In this document: in pieces, positions 41,131 through 51,842 of the stretch
Layout: each line of letters starts with the position of its first letter
How positions within the stretch are numbered: the first letter of the stretch is position 1
DNA from: Demequina litorisediminis
GTDB lineage: Bacteria; Actinomycetota; Actinomycetes; Actinomycetales; Demequinaceae
Direction: 5' to 3'
Assembly (NCBI RefSeq): GCF_030161615.1
Contig: NZ_BSUN01000001.1
Location: forward strand, 310,001-374,000
Length of the DNA stretch: 64,000 nt
The notes under the pieces: generated by a model
Databases searched by the model: none
Told to the model about the DNA's origin: nothing
The model's input: only the letters and a program-made list of their open reading frames with translations
Program-made: the position numbers and the translations under genes

Positions 41131-41906
41131 CCGGGCCCCGCGTGGTCGCGATGGGCGACTCGATCACGCTGGGTGTGGGAGACGGGATCGAGTCCCAGTG
41201 GGGCTCGGTGGGTTGGGCCGCGCTCGTCGCGACGGCGCTCGGAGCGAGCGCCTTCACCAACCTCGCGGCCAATGGCGTGCGGGCCAGGGACCTTGCCGCT
41301 CAGGTGAGCCGGGTTGAACGACTGCGGCCCGACATCGTCCTGCTCACCGTCGGCGGCAACGATGCCCTGCGGGGCGACTTCGACGCGGACGAGGTCGAGA
41401 CCGCGACGCGCGACGCGCTGACCGCGTTGACGTCGTCGCCAGCGCGCGTGGTGGTGGTGACGATCGACCGCATCGGCCTCTTTGACCTGCTGCCACGCGG
41501 GATCGCACGCGCGATGGCGCGCCGTGCCCAGGCGGTCAACACGGCGCTGCGCCGCGCCGCGGCCACCACGGACGTCACCGTCCTTGACGGCTCGGTGATC
41601 TTCGCGATCGAGGGAGCGGCCGCGTGGCACATCGACCGCATCCACCCCTCCCCACGGGGGCATCGGGCGCTCGCAAGCGCGGCGGTCGCGTCTCTCGCCG
41701 CCCGGTGGCCGCGCACCGCCGCGATCCCGGCACCTGCGCGCACCCCATCACGCGTGGCGCGCGTGTGGTGGCTCGCGCGTCACGGTGCGCCGTGGGCGGC
41801 CAAGAGGAGCCGAGATCTCCTCCCTCAGGTGGTGCGCTCGGTGATCAGCGAGGTCCGCTCGCCCACCGCATCGGCCCCACACACGCCGACGGCGGGGCGG
41901 CCCTGA
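41127..41906 (+). CDS. SGNH/GDSL-family hydrolase
   Basis: 259-residue esterase-type enzyme. Blocks visible: MGDSITLGVGDG (nucleophile Ser), VGGNDALRG, and DRIHPSPRGH (catalytic Asp and His). No signal peptide, so it is probably cytoplasmic. The C-terminal 60 residues are Arg/Ala-rich. Overlaps the second glycosyltransferase, so it may deacylate or deacetylate the same glycolipid. Intact frame. Confidence 0.85.
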   Translation: MTGPRVVAMGDSITLGVGDGIESQWGSVGWAALVATALGASAFTNLAANGVRARDLAAQVSRVERLRPDIVLLTVGGNDALRGDFDADEVETATRDALTALTSSPARVVVVTIDRIGLFDLLPRGIARAMARRAQAVNTALRRAAATTDVTVLDGSVIFAIEGAAAWHIDRIHPSPRGHRALASAAVASLAARWPRTAAIPAPARTPSRVARVWWLARHGAPWAAKRSRDLLPQVVRSVISEVRSPTASAPHTPTAGRP

Positions 41907-41918
41907 GGCCACCCCGCC
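41891..41918. terminator. Bidirectional hairpin between SGNH hydrolase and DoxX genes
   Basis: GGCGGGGCGGCC (41891-41902) and GGCCACCCCGCC (41907-41918) pair with one mismatch around the loop CTGA, which includes part of the SGNH stop codon. It lies between convergent genes. Confidence 0.6.
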
Positions 41919-41941
41919 GTTGACGGGTCACGTGCGATGTG

Positions 41942-42529
41942 TCAGATGAGCCAGCGGTTCTTCTGCACGATGTCGAGGCGCTTCCACCAGGAACCGATGC
42001 CGATGGCCTGGTAGCGGACCTCGAGGAGAACGGCGGCCCAGACGGCAACGATCATGATGATGTGGTCGTCCAGGAAGGGGTTGGTCGACAGCGGGATCTG
42101 GGTGGTCCACATCATGAGCAGCATGGCGGTCGCCGAGATGGCGCCGATGCGCGAGCCGATGCCCAGGATCAGCGCAAGACCAACGCCGAGCAGGCCCAGC
42201 ATGAAGGGCACGTCGGTCCAGGCCTGGCCGCCCAGGTTCACGTAGAAGTCGTTGAAGGGGCTCTGCGAGTTACCGCCGTAGACGAGGTAGCCCTCGGTGA
42301 TGCGCGAGCCGTGGATCCATGCGCTGTCGCAGAACGCGTCGATGGTGAATGAACCATCGTCGGCGGTGGTGCGGCAGGTCGAGAATCCGAGTCCGAAGGT
42401 CTTGTCGAGGAAGGCCCACAGGAAGTAGAAGCCGATAGCGATACGGCTGATGCTGAGGAAGATCCAACCGACCTTCGAGCCGACGGGGCCGGCGACATCT
42501 TGATCGGTGGGGACGGGGGTGGTTGACAT
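41942..42529 (-). CDS. DoxX-family membrane protein
   Basis: 195 residues with four membrane helices (IAIGFYFLWAFLDKTFGLGF, VPFMLGLLGVGLALILGIGS, ATAMLLMMWTTQIPL, IIMIVAVWAAVLLEV). The DoxX family is linked to membrane redox or thiol stress in some bacteria, but no function can be given here. A long periplasmic loop with Cys (FSTCRTTADDG, AFCDSAW) lies after helix 1. Start ATG 42529 has GGAGAGA upstream. Intact frame. Confidence 0.85.
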   Translation of the reverse strand: MSTTPVPTDQDVAGPVGSKVGWIFLSISRIAIGFYFLWAFLDKTFGLGFSTCRTTADDGSFTIDAFCDSAWIHGSRITEGYLVYGGNSQSPFNDFYVNLGGQAWTDVPFMLGLLGVGLALILGIGSRIGAISATAMLLMMWTTQIPLSTNPFLDDHIIMIVAVWAAVLLEVRYQAIGIGSWWKRLDIVQKNRWLI

Positions 42530-42705
42530 GGCGTTCTCTCCTTGCGACGGGGTGTTGTCGGCTTTGACAGGTGAGGCGTCCGAGGCGTCTCACTCACAAC
42601 GTAGCCCGACACGCCGACGCACGGCGACAAAACCGCAGGTCTTTGCCAAGTTGTCACAACCGTCACATAACTGATACCCGAGGCTCGTTCGTCGGGACCA
42701 TGGCC

Positions 42706-43318
42706 CTAGAGTTCGGCGTCGACGAGGGCCGCGAAGTGCGCACGCATGGCATCGCCCATCGACAGCGCCGTGGAGCCCAGGAGCCACTGGATCTGTAGGC
42801 CATCCATGAGCGCCACCGTCTGGACGCCCGCCACGTCGGGATCGATGCCCTCATGAAGGAGCCCCGCGGCTCGGACCTCCTCGAAGGCCCGAGTCACGGA
42901 CGCGACAAGACGCTCGTAGCGTGCCACGAAGAACTCGTGGGCCGGATGCTCGGCCGAGGTGGCCTCCGCGGAGACCACGGCAAACAGTTCCACCACTCCC
43001 CGATTGGCCTCGTTGCGGTACGCGGATGCCACCAGGTTGCGCAGAGCCACCAAGCCGTCTTCGCCGCGCACCGGGTTGACCTCGCCATCGACCTGATCGC
43101 GCCGCTCCAGCACTGCCATGAGCAGCGCCTCTTTGGTGGGGAAGTGATAGAGCAGGCCCGGGTGGGACATCCCCGCGCGCTGTGCGATGTCTCGCAGCGA
43201 GCCTGCCACGGTAGCCAAACTCGGCGAAGTGGTCGCGTGCGACATCGAGGAGATGCGCCTTGGTGGCGCGTCCGCGGGCGTACGTGCGTTCCTGACCGAT
43301 GGTCGAATCGTTGCTCAC
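42706..43318 (-). CDS. TetR-family transcriptional regulator
   Basis: Corrected length 203. N-terminal HTH is TKAHLLDVARDHFAEFGY, then SSLRDIAQRAGMSHPGLLYHF. One extra base near 43213 (GGCAGGCTCG for GGCAGCTCG) splits the HTH. Divergent from the GH3 beta-glucosidase with starts about 70 bases apart, so it probably controls that gene and itself. The effector, perhaps a glucoside, is unknown. Confidence 0.88.
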
Positions 43319-43329
43319 GCACCTGAACT

Positions 43330-43341
43330 TACCACACGGTA
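43330..43341. promoter_or_regulatory. Candidate TetR operator
   Basis: TACC-acac-GGTA is a perfect 4-base-arm dyad, extended to 6 bases with one mismatch, in the 73-base gap between the divergent tetR and beta-glucosidase starts. Its position fits an autorepressor site. Short, so modest confidence. Confidence 0.4.
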
Positions 43342-43391
43342 GGAATTAGGCTACTCTGATGCGCATCACCTCCTATCGAAAGGATTCGCGC

Positions 43392-45638
43392 GTGACCACC
43401 GCCGCTTACCTCGACCCTTCGCTTTCCACCTCCGAGCGCGTCGCCGACCTCGTGGGCCGCATGACGTTGCCCGAGAAGGTCGGACAGATGATGCAGATGC
43501 ACACGTACGACGGAGTGCCGCACCTCATCGAGGAGATGCACGTCGGGTCGATCTTGCATGCCTCGCCCGAGCGCCTGGCGCAGGCTCACGAGCTCAACTC
43601 GCGCACCCGGCTTGCCATCCCCCTCCTCATCGGCGAGGACTGCATTCACGGCCACTCCTTCTTCGAGGGCGCCGAGATCTACCCCACGCAGTTGGGCATG
43701 GCCGCCACGTTTGACACCGATCTTCTTGAGCGCGTGGCGAGGGCCACCGCCGTGGAGGTTGCGGCGACCGGCATCCACTGGACCTTCTCCCCCGTTTTGT
43801 GCATCGCACGCGACCTGCGCTGGGGCCGCGTGTCCGAGACCTTCGGCGAGGACCCGTACCTGTTGGGCGAACTCGGAGCGGCCATGGTCCGTGGCTACCA
43901 GGGCGACGGCCTCGACGACCCCACCGCCATCCTCGCCACGTCCAAGCACTTTGCCGGCTACTCCGAAACCCAGGGCGGGCGTGACGCCTCCGAGGCGGAC
44001 ATCTCGCGCCGCAAGCCTGCTCCTGGTACCTGCCCGCCTTCGAGCGCGTTGCCCGCGAGGGTTCGGCCACCTTCATGCTGGGCTACCAGGCCACCGACGG
44101 CGTGCCCATCACCATCAACAAGTGGCTGCTGAACGACGTGCTACGCGAGGAGTGGGGCTACACCGGCACCCTCATCACCGACTGGGACAACGTCGGCAAC
44201 CTGGTGCGGGAGCAGCGCCTGTTCCCCGACTACGCCCAGGCATCGGCCGCGGCCGTCAACGCAGGCAACGACATGATCATGACCACCCCTGCCTTCTTCC
44301 AGGGCGCCCAGGACGCCGTGGCACAGGGCCTGCTGGACGAGTCCCGCATCGACGAGGCCGTGGCAAGGATCCTCACCCTCAAGTTCGACCTGGGCCTGTT
44401 CGAGGACGTCCGCCTGCCCGATCCCGCACGCCAGCGCGAGGTGATCGCCTCGCCCGCCCACCGCGACCTCAACCTTGAGGTGGCGCGGCGCTCGCTCGTG
44501 CTGCTCGAGAACGACGGCACCCTTCCGCTTCCCGCCGACAGGCCGCTGCGCCTCGCCATCGTGGGCCCGAACGCCGACGACCCCCACACCACGCTCGGCG
44601 ACTGGGCCGGCGCCTCGGGCCAGGCCGACTGGCTCATGCAGGGCCACCCGCGCGAGATGATCACGACGGTCCTGGACGGCGTACGCGCCGCCGCACCCGA
44701 GGGCTCCGAGGTGACCTACGCCAAGGGCGCAGAGATCATCACCACGGGCCCCGACCCCAAGGGGGCATTCTTCCCCGATGGCCAGCCGCGACCGCACATC
44801 GCCTTCCCCGTCGAGCCTGACCAGGCGATGATCGATGAGGCCGTCGCTGCCGCCTCCGGCGCTGATGCCGTGGTGGCGGTGCTCGGCGACCGCATCGAAC
44901 TCGTGGGCGAGGGTAAGTCCACCGCCACGCTCGAGCTCCTGGGCGGCCAGGTGGCGCTGCTCGACGCCCTCGTCGCCACCGGCACGCCGGTGATCCTCGT
45001 CGTCCTCGCCTCCAAGCCGCACGTTCTGCCGCCCTCGGCCGCCAAGGCATCGGCCGTCATCTGGGCCGCCAACCCCGGCATGGCCGGGGGCCGCGCCGTG
45101 GGTGACCTCCTCGTGGGTGCCATCGAGCCCAGCGGCCGCCTGCCCCTGTCCTGGCCGCGCCACGTGGGCCAGCAGCCCACGTTCTACAACCAGATCGACG
45201 CGCAGCACGGCTACCGCTACGCCGACCTGACGCAGGAGCCGCAGTGGGTCTTCGGCGACGGGCTCTCCTACTCGTCCGTCGAGTACGGGGACGTGGTGCT
45301 CGAGGCGTCGACCGTGGGCCTGACGGACACCATCCGCGCGACCGTCACGGTCACCAACACCGGCGTGCGCCCCGTCCTGGAGACTGTGCAGGGCTACGTG
45401 CGCGACAACGTCACGTCCGCCACGTGGGCCGACCGTGGTGAAGGCCGTCGCGCAGGTGGCGCTCCAGCCCGGCGAGTCGGCGTCGGTGGCCCTCGAGGTC
45501 GCCGCGAGCGCGTGCAGCATCGTCAACGCCGCGGGCGAACGCGTCGTGGAGCCCGGTGAGTTCACGCTCCTGGTGGGCGCCACCTCACGCCTTGCGGACC
45601 TCATCGCCGCTCCGTTCACCATCGCCGCCAAGGAGTAA
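43392..45638 (+). CDS. GH3 beta-glucosidase
   Basis: Corrected length about 749. GH3 N-domain with MTLPEKVGQMMQMHTYDG, HGHSFFEGAEIYPTQLGMA and the nucleophile region GTLITDWDNVGN; the second domain has VVAVLGDRIELVGEGKS; a C-terminal fibronectin-III-like domain follows. No signal peptide, so it acts on imported oligosaccharides. I chose GTG 43392 because AAAGGA sits 7 bases upstream. Breaks: near 44015 (AGCCTG) plus a probable 2-base loss just after it, and another probable 2-base loss near 45437. Repaired parts are family-like but the exact bases are uncertain. Confidence 0.88.
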
Positions 45639-45643
45639 CAGTC

Positions 45644-46884
45644 GTGCCCACGTCCCCCGTCCCTGCCGTGGCGCCCCACCTGCGGCGCGCCCGACTCGGC
45701 GTGGCGCTGATCTTCTTCACCAACGGCATCGTGCTGGGCGGCTTCGCCCCGCGCGTGCCGGAGATCCGCGCCAACCTTGGCATCTCGTACGGAACGCTCG
45801 GCGTCGCCATGGCGATGTGGTCGATTGGCGCCCTGGCGCTCGGCCTGTTCGCAGGCGCCATGATCCGACGCTTCGGCTCCGCACGGGTCGCCACCATCAC
45901 CATGGTCGGGAGCGCGGCGGCAATGCTTGCCGCCGGTGCGGCGCCCAACGTCTGGCTGTTCGGCGCCGCCCTGTTCCTGGTGGGAGTCACCGACGCGTGG
46001 GTGGACGTCGCGCAAAACGCGCACGGCCTCCAAGTCCAGAAGGCTCTACCAGCGTTCGATCCTCAACTCCTTCCACGGGCTTTGGTCCATCGGCGCGGTC
46101 GTGGGTGGACTCATCGGTGGCGCGTGTGCCGGCCTGGGCATCGGCGTGCCGTGGCAGTTTGTCCTTTCGCTTGTCATTGTCATCGTGGCGAACCTCGTCG
46201 CCTTCCCGATGTTGCTGTCCAAGGACACCGCGACGGAGGCCGAGGTGGACCACGCGGCCGACGAGGCGGTGGTGCCGCAGCACACGCCGCTCACCCGGAT
46301 CCCGGTGCGTACCTGGGGCGTCCTCATCGCGCTGACCATCATCGCGATCGCGGGCGGCTGGGCCGAGGACGCCGCGTCCACCTGGTCGGCGTCGTACATG
46401 CAGGACGAGCTCCTGGCCGGCGCGGGCCTCGCCGCCTTCGCGTTCATCGCGATGCAGGGGTGCCAGTTCATCGGCCGCATGCTGGGCGACCGCATGGTCG
46501 ATCGCTGGGGCCAACGTGCCGTCGCGCGCTCCGGCGGCGCCCTGGTGGCCGTCGGCATGGGCCTTGCGCTCGCCTTCCCCTCGCCGTGGGGCACCATCGC
46601 GGGATTCGGTGCAGCGGGATTCGGCGTCGCCACCCTTATCCCGGGGGCCATGCATGCCGCGGATGAGCCTTCCGGGGCTGCGGGCGGGAACTGGGCTCAC
46701 GATCCTGTCGTGGCTGCTGCGCCTGGCCTTCCTCGGCTCACCTCCGCTGGTGGGCTGGATCGCCGATCAGACCTCGCTGAGGGTGGGCCTCACCCTCGTG
46801 CCGGTCTTCGGCGTGCTCGTGATCGTGCTGGCGGGGGTCATGGCGAAGCGCGTCGTCCGCACCCAAGAACCCGCCTCCGCCTGA
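45644..46884 (+). CDS. MFS transporter paired with the beta-glucosidase
   Basis: Corrected length 412, about twelve helices, of the FucP/YbjJ-like sugar-type MFS: FTNGIVLGGFAPRVPEIRANL, VTDAWVDVAQNAHGLQVQK and GQRAVARSGGALVAVGMG. GTG start 5 bases after the glucosidase stop, so co-expressed; likely imports its substrate. Extra bases near 46047 (AAGGCTC) and 46672 (GAGCCTT). A hairpin follows at 46886-46916. Confidence 0.82.
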
Positions 46885-46885
46885 T

Positions 46886-46916
46886 CGCCACGGCCGCCCC
46901 AAGGGTGGCCGTGGCG
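46886..46916. terminator. Bidirectional hairpin between MFS and SulP genes
   Basis: CGCCACGGCC (46886-46895) and GGCCGTGGCG (46907-46916) pair perfectly, with an 11-base loop that includes a smaller CCC/GGG pair. It lies just after the MFS stop and between convergent genes. Confidence 0.65.
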
Positions 46917-46936
46917 GTCCGCGCCCGTCGAGAGCC

Positions 46937-48566
46937 TCAGCGCGCCGCCACCATGGCGCGCCCGCGCGCCACCGCCGCATCCAAGTCTGCGATGAGGTGG
47001 GTGTCGTCGGTCAGGGCGGTGAGGGCTCCCGCATGCTCCAGCAGCGGCAGGTGTCGCGGCTGAACACCCTTGATGAGCACGGTCACGCCGCGTTGCTCGA
47101 GCGAGGACACCACCTCGCCGAGCACCTGGGCCCCCGTCGCATCGAGCAGGTCCAACTGCGACATGCGGAGGATCACCACGTCCACGTGGTCGATGCGCGC
47201 CACACGCTCCAGGACGCGGTCCGCGGCCCCAAAGAACAGCGCACCATCGAGGCGCAGCAGCGCGATGCGCTCGTCTCCCGCAACGGCACCTCCGGGCAAC
47301 TCCTCGCGATGCACTCCGGCGGCCGCTGCCACCGAGCGCAATGCGAGGGCCGCCGCGACCGCCACGCCGATGACGATGGCGTAGATCAGGTCCACGCTGA
47401 CCGTCACGACCGCGGTCAGGATGAACAGGACCGCGTCGCCGCGTGACGCCCGCATCACCGAGCGCACCATGGCTGGGCGCACCATGGTCACGGCCGTCAC
47501 CATGAGCACGCCCGCGAGCGCGGATAGCGGCACCATCCCCACCGCACGGGCAGCGATCAGCACGATGACAAGGAGCACGAGCGCGTGGACGATGGCCGCC
47601 AGTCGCGTGCGCGCCCCCGCCTTCACGTTGACGGCCGTGCGGGCAATGGCTCCCGTGGCGGGCATCCCACCGAAGAAGCCCGATGCCACCGAGGCGAGCC
47701 CCTGCCCCACGAGTTCGCGATCGGCGTCGTAGCCATCCGTGCCCGGATAGGTGCTTGCCACGCGAGCCGAGAGCAGCGACTCGATCGCGGCCAGCGCGGC
47801 GATAGCGAACGCAGGGCCGGCAAGAGCGATCACGGCCCCGAGCGACAGCGCGGGTGCCTGGGGCATCGGCAACCCCGCCGGCAGGTCACCGATGACCGGC
47901 ACCCCGGCTCCCAGGGCCGCGGTGATGACGGTCGCCAGCACGATAGCGAGGATCGCCCCCGGGACCGCGCGTGTCACGCGGGGCCACACCAGCATGAAGA
48001 CGGCGACGCAGGCTGCGATGAGAAGGGGACGCCATGCGGAGGAGAGGTCGGCGCCCGCGACGGCATCGACCGCGGCACGCCAGGCCTTCGCCCCGTGCGC
48101 GGATTCCTCGACCCCGAGCGCAGCGGGCACCTGCTGCAAGAAGATGATGATCGCGATTCCGACGGTGAATCCCTCGATCACGGGCCACGGAATGAGTCCC
48201 ACCAGGCGGCCCAGGCGCGCGGCCCCCGCGGCGAGCACGAGGACGCCTGCCATGACGGTCACGAGCGCGAGAGCCTTCACGGCCACGTTCGGCGAGGATG
48301 GGCGCGAGCACCACCACCATCGCCCCCGTAGGACCAGAGACCTGAACCGACGAGCCGCCCCAGACGGCCGCGACGACTCCCGCAACGATGGCCGTCACGA
48401 GCCCCGCCTCCGCCCCCGCCCCGGACGTCACACCGAACGCGAGCGCCAGCGGCAGCGCCACCACACCCACGGACACGCCCGCGAGAACATCGACGCGCCA
48501 CGATCGAGACAGTCCCGCGTAGTCGCGGCGGCTTGGCAGCAGCGACCGCCACGACGGCGTGGTCAC
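46937..48566 (-). CDS. SulP-family anion transporter with STAS domain
   Basis: Corrected length 542. Membrane domain with VSVGVVALPLALAFGVTSG, VQVSGPTGAMVVVLAPIL and RTAVNVKAGARTRLAAIVHA, then a C-terminal STAS domain (ALLRLDGALFFGAADRVLE, LDLLDATGAQVLGEVVS). It may carry sulfate, bicarbonate or another anion; the substrate cannot be assigned. One extra base near 48264 (GAAGGCTC for GAAGCTC). GTG start 48566 overlaps the arsR-type stop (GTGA). Confidence 0.9.
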
Positions 48567-48893
48567 GCTGATTCCCCGGCGAGCCGTCCGCGTTCCTCGA
48601 TCACGTCGCGGAGCAGTTCGCGTGCGGCACCGAGGAGACCGGCGACCGTCGGGTGCGCGAGGCGGTAGGACACCGAGCCTACCGGAACGCTCCGAGGCGA
48701 CGAGCCCGTAGCCGCGCAGCACCCTCAGGTGCTGAGAGAGGTGCGAGGCCTCCAGGCCCGTCTGATTGAGCAGGTCGGCGACCGTGCGCTCGTCGGCCTC
48801 GGCGAGCAACTCGAGCACCCTGATTCTGACGGGGTGAGCGAGGCCCTTGAAGAGGTCAGCCTTGACCTCGTTGAGCGGAGCGGAGAAGGGCAT
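48563..48893 (-). CDS. ArsR-family regulator
   Basis: Corrected length 109. Winged helix with LAHPVRIRVLELLAEADERT, then VADLLNQTGLEASHLSQHLRV and LRGYGLVASER. No metal-binding Cys pair is seen in the recognition helix, so the signal is unknown. One extra base near 48683 (GTAGGCTC for GTAGCTC). ATG 48893 chosen; GTG 48899 is also possible. Its stop overlaps the sulP start, so it likely regulates that transporter. Confidence 0.87.
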
Positions 48894-49026
48894 GCACACG
48901 TCCCAGGCTGGAGCGACTTGACGGATTCATCATTCCATCAATTCGCGGGACGCGACACCACGCCGACATCCGGGCCCAGCCCTTGGGAATGAACCGCCTC
49001 CACTGGCGTTATTAGATGCAAACGCA

Positions 49027-49047
49027 TATATTAGGACCCAGGTCCTA
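49027..49047 (+). promoter_or_regulatory. -10 box and overlapping palindromic operator of the monooxygenase operon
   Basis: TATATT (49027-49032) is a good -10. It abuts TAGGACC-CA-GGTCCTA (49032-49047), a perfect 7-base-arm palindrome. A repressor bound here would block RNA polymerase. The MarR gene in the same operon (50271-50741) is the obvious candidate for autoregulation. AAGGAG precedes the ATG at 49075. Confidence 0.6.
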
Positions 49048-49074
49048 CGACACGCCTCGACCAAGGAGCACACC

Positions 49075-50263
49075 ATGCAGTTCGGCATCATGTCCGTCTC
49101 GGACATCACCCGCGATCCCGTCAACGACTACACGCCCTCCGAGGCCGAGCGCATTCGCGACCTGGTGCGCATCGCCAAGAAGACCGAGGAAGTGGGCCTC
49201 GATGTCGTCGCCGTCGGCGAGCACCACAACCCGCCCTTCTTCTCCTCCTCCCCCACGACGCTGCTGAGCAGCATTGCCGCGCAGACCGAGACCCTGACGG
49301 TGACGACGAGCACCACGCTCATCACCACCAACGACCCGGTGCGCCTCGCCGAGGAATACGCGATGCTGCAGCACCTCTCGGGCGGCCGCATGGACCTCAT
49401 GCTGGGGCGCGGCAACACCGCGCCGGTGTACCCGTGGTTCGGCCAGGACATCCGCCAGGGCCTGCCCCTCGCCCTCGAGGCCTACAACCTCCTGCACCGC
49501 CTGTGGCGCGAGGACGTCGTGGACTGGGAGGGCTCGTTCCGCACGCCCCTCCAGGGCTTCACCTCGACGCCCCGTCCACTCGACGACGTGGCGCCGTTCG
49601 TGTGGCACGGCTCGATCCGCACCCCGGAGATCGCCGAGCAGGCCGCGTACTACGGCAACGGCTTCTTCGCGAACCACATCTTCTGGCCCAAGGAGCACAC
49701 CAAGCGCATGGTGCAGTTCTACCGCCAGCGCTTCGAGCACTACGGCCACGGCACCGCCAAGCAGGCGATCGTGGGCCTCGGCGGCCAGACCTTCATCGGC
49801 AAGACCAGCCAGGAGGCCAGGGACCGCTTCCGCCCGTACTTCGACAACGCCCCGGTCTACGGTCACGGCCCCTCTTTGGAGGACTTCTCCTCGATGACGC
49901 CGCTCGCCGTCGGCTCGGTCCAGGAGGTCATCGACAAGATCATGACCTTCCGCGAGTACGTGGGTGACTACCAGCGTCAGGCTCTTCCTCATCGACCACG
50001 CGGGCCTTCCCACCGACATGGTGCTGGAGCAGTTGGACCTGCTGGGCGGCGAGGTGGTCCCGGTGCTGCGCAAGGAGCTCGAGTCCAAGCGCGACCCCGA
50101 GGTCGCTTCCAACCCGCCGAGCCACGCGGACCTCGTGCACGCCAAGTATGGCGACGCTGAGCCCCGCCAGCCTCGCCCCAACGCCAACCGCGGCGACAAC
50201 GTCACCGGAGCCTCGCCGTACCAGGACTCCGAGGGCGCCGAGGCCATCTACCCCACTCTGTGA
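49075..50263 (+). CDS. FMN-dependent luciferase-like monooxygenase, CE1758 type
   Basis: Corrected length 395. TIM-barrel LLM enzyme: VGLDVVAVGEHHNPPF, RLAEEYAMLQHLSGGRMDLM and GNTAPVYPWFGQD. The series LLM, MarR, FMN reductase matches the CE1758/CE1759 pair known from actinobacteria. Substrate unknown. One extra base near 49982 (CAGGCTC for CAGCTC); the C-terminal LFLIDHAGLPTDMVLEQLD then follows. Needs FMNH2 from the reductase two genes downstream. Confidence 0.88.
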
Positions 50264-50270
50264 GGCGACG

Positions 50271-50741
50271 ATGACCACCACCCCAGCCACCGCATCGGAC
50301 TCCCGTACGCGCACCCGGCTCGCGAACCAGACGTGGGAGGCGACGATGCTCGCGCACGCCGTCCTCATGCGCCGGTTCACCGAGCAGGACGTGTGGGAGG
50401 GACTGTCCGTGCGCGAGTACGACGTCCTCTACACGCTCGCTAAGGCCGAATCTCCGCTGAGGCTCCGCGACCTCGGTGAGGGCGTGCTGCTGAGCCAGCC
50501 CGCCCTGTCGAGGCTCGTGGACCGGCTGGTGCAGCGCGGCCTCGTCTTCCGCTGCACCAATCCGGACGATGCCCGCGCCCACCAGTTGTCCCTGACCGAC
50601 GACGGCGCCGCACTTCAGCGTCAGGTGGGCCGCGCGCACGGCACCGCCGTGGCCGAGGCCGTGACCTCCGCACTCACCGAGGACGAGATGCGCCTCCTGG
50701 AATCCCTCTCTCTCAGGCTCGCAGGCAAGGAGCAGTCATGA
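50271..50741 (+). CDS. MarR-family regulator of the monooxygenase operon
   Basis: 156 residues. MarR winged helix with VREYDVLYTLAKAESPLRLR, DLGEGVLLSQPALSRLVDRL and the wing RCTNPDDARAHQLSLTDDG. It lies between the monooxygenase and its reductase; the stop overlaps the reductase ATG. A palindrome at 49032-49047 is its likely operator. Intact frame. Confidence 0.9.
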   Translation: MTTTPATASDSRTRTRLANQTWEATMLAHAVLMRRFTEQDVWEGLSVREYDVLYTLAKAESPLRLRDLGEGVLLSQPALSRLVDRLVQRGLVFRCTNPDDARAHQLSLTDDGAALQRQVGRAHGTAVAEAVTSALTEDEMRLLESLSLRLAGKEQS

Positions 50742-51422
50742 CCGCCGACACGTTCCACCTCGTCGTCGTCTCCGCAGGAGCGTCCGACCCTTCCTCCACC
50801 AAGATGCTTGCCGACCGCGCCGCCCAGCGCGTCACGTCGCTGGCCCGCGAACGCGGCCACGACGTGCGAGTGTCCGTCATCGAGATCCGCGAACTCCTTC
50901 CGGAATTGCCCCAGGCGCTGTCGAGCCAGTTCATGGGCCCCAAGTTCCGTGCGGCGATCGACACGTTGGTCGATGCGGACGGCATCATCGCCGCCGCCCC
51001 GGTCTACAAGGCGGGAGCATCGGCGGCCTTCACCGGCTTCCTGCAGGTGCTCGACAACGACCTGCTCATCGGCAAGCCCGTGATCCTCGCGGCGACCGCC
51101 GGGACGGCACGTCACGCCCTTGTGGTCGATGAGGAGATGCGCTCGCTGTTCGCCTACCTGCGCACGCTGCCGGTGCCCACGGGCCTGTTCGCCGCCCCCG
51201 AGGACTTCTCGTCGACGGCGCTCACCTCGCGCATCGCGCGCGCGGCTCAGGAGGCTGGTCCTGCTGATGGAGTCGGGCTTTGCTCGTGCGGTGCGCGGGG
51301 AGACCTGGGGCGCCTATCAGCACGAGTACGGGTCCGCCGGCGGGACGGAGTTGGGCATCAACCTGTCGAGCGACCTGATGCGCCTCGCCACCGGAGGCTC
51401 GCACACGCCCTCGGCCGGCTAG
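50738..51422 (+). CDS. NAD(P)H-dependent FMN reductase, CE1759 type
   Basis: Corrected length 227. Flavodoxin-like fold: VVVSAGASDPSSTKMLADRA, ADGIIAAAPVYKAGASAAF and VILAATAGTARHALV. Supplies FMNH2 to the partner luciferase-like enzyme. One extra base near 51258 (GAGGCTGG, probably GAGCTGG) precedes LVLLMESGFARAVRG. Start overlaps the MarR stop (ATGA). Confidence 0.88.
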
Positions 51423-51540
51423 CGGCGGGCCGATGCGGGAGCCCCGGGAGCAGGGATGACGCCCCGCGCGTTGGGTCGGCACGGAGTGCCGCACCGGCGG
51501 CGCCACCGCTGACCCGATCCCCGACGAAGGAGACCGAGAA

Positions 51541-51836
51541 TGAAGTGCCCCGTGGATGACGCGACGCTCGTGATGAGCGACCGCCAGGGCGTCGAGATCG
51601 ACTACTGCCCGCAGTGCCGAGGCGTGTGGCTTGACCGCGGCGAACTGGACAAGATCATCGAGCGCTCGGCGCAGCATGAGGCTCCCGCCCCGCAGCAGCA
51701 GCGTGTGGCCGATGACCGGTCGCGCCGGTATGACAACGAGCGGTACGACGAGCGCCGCTATGACAACGACCGCAACTCGTACGGTCGCCGCAAGAAGAAG
51801 GAGTCGTGGCTGGGAGACCTTCTCGACTTCGGGTGA
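51541..51836 (+). CDS. TFIIB-type zinc-finger small protein
   Basis: 98 residues. Zinc ribbon with CPVDDATLVMSDRQG and DYCPQCRGVWLDRGELDKI, the zf-TFIIB (YjfA-like) pattern where Asp replaces one Cys of the first pair, as is common in the family. The middle is Arg/Asp/Tyr-rich and repetitive, the end is basic (GRRKKKESW). Function unknown. GGAG upstream of ATG 51541. Intact frame. Confidence 0.85.
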
Positions 51837-51842
51837 GTCACA

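Noticed and set aside
44141..46033. A 630-codon open frame on the minus strand opposite the GH3 gene
   Set aside because: It mirrors the GH3 and MFS coding sequence, is His/Gly/Arg-rich and has no recognisable domain.
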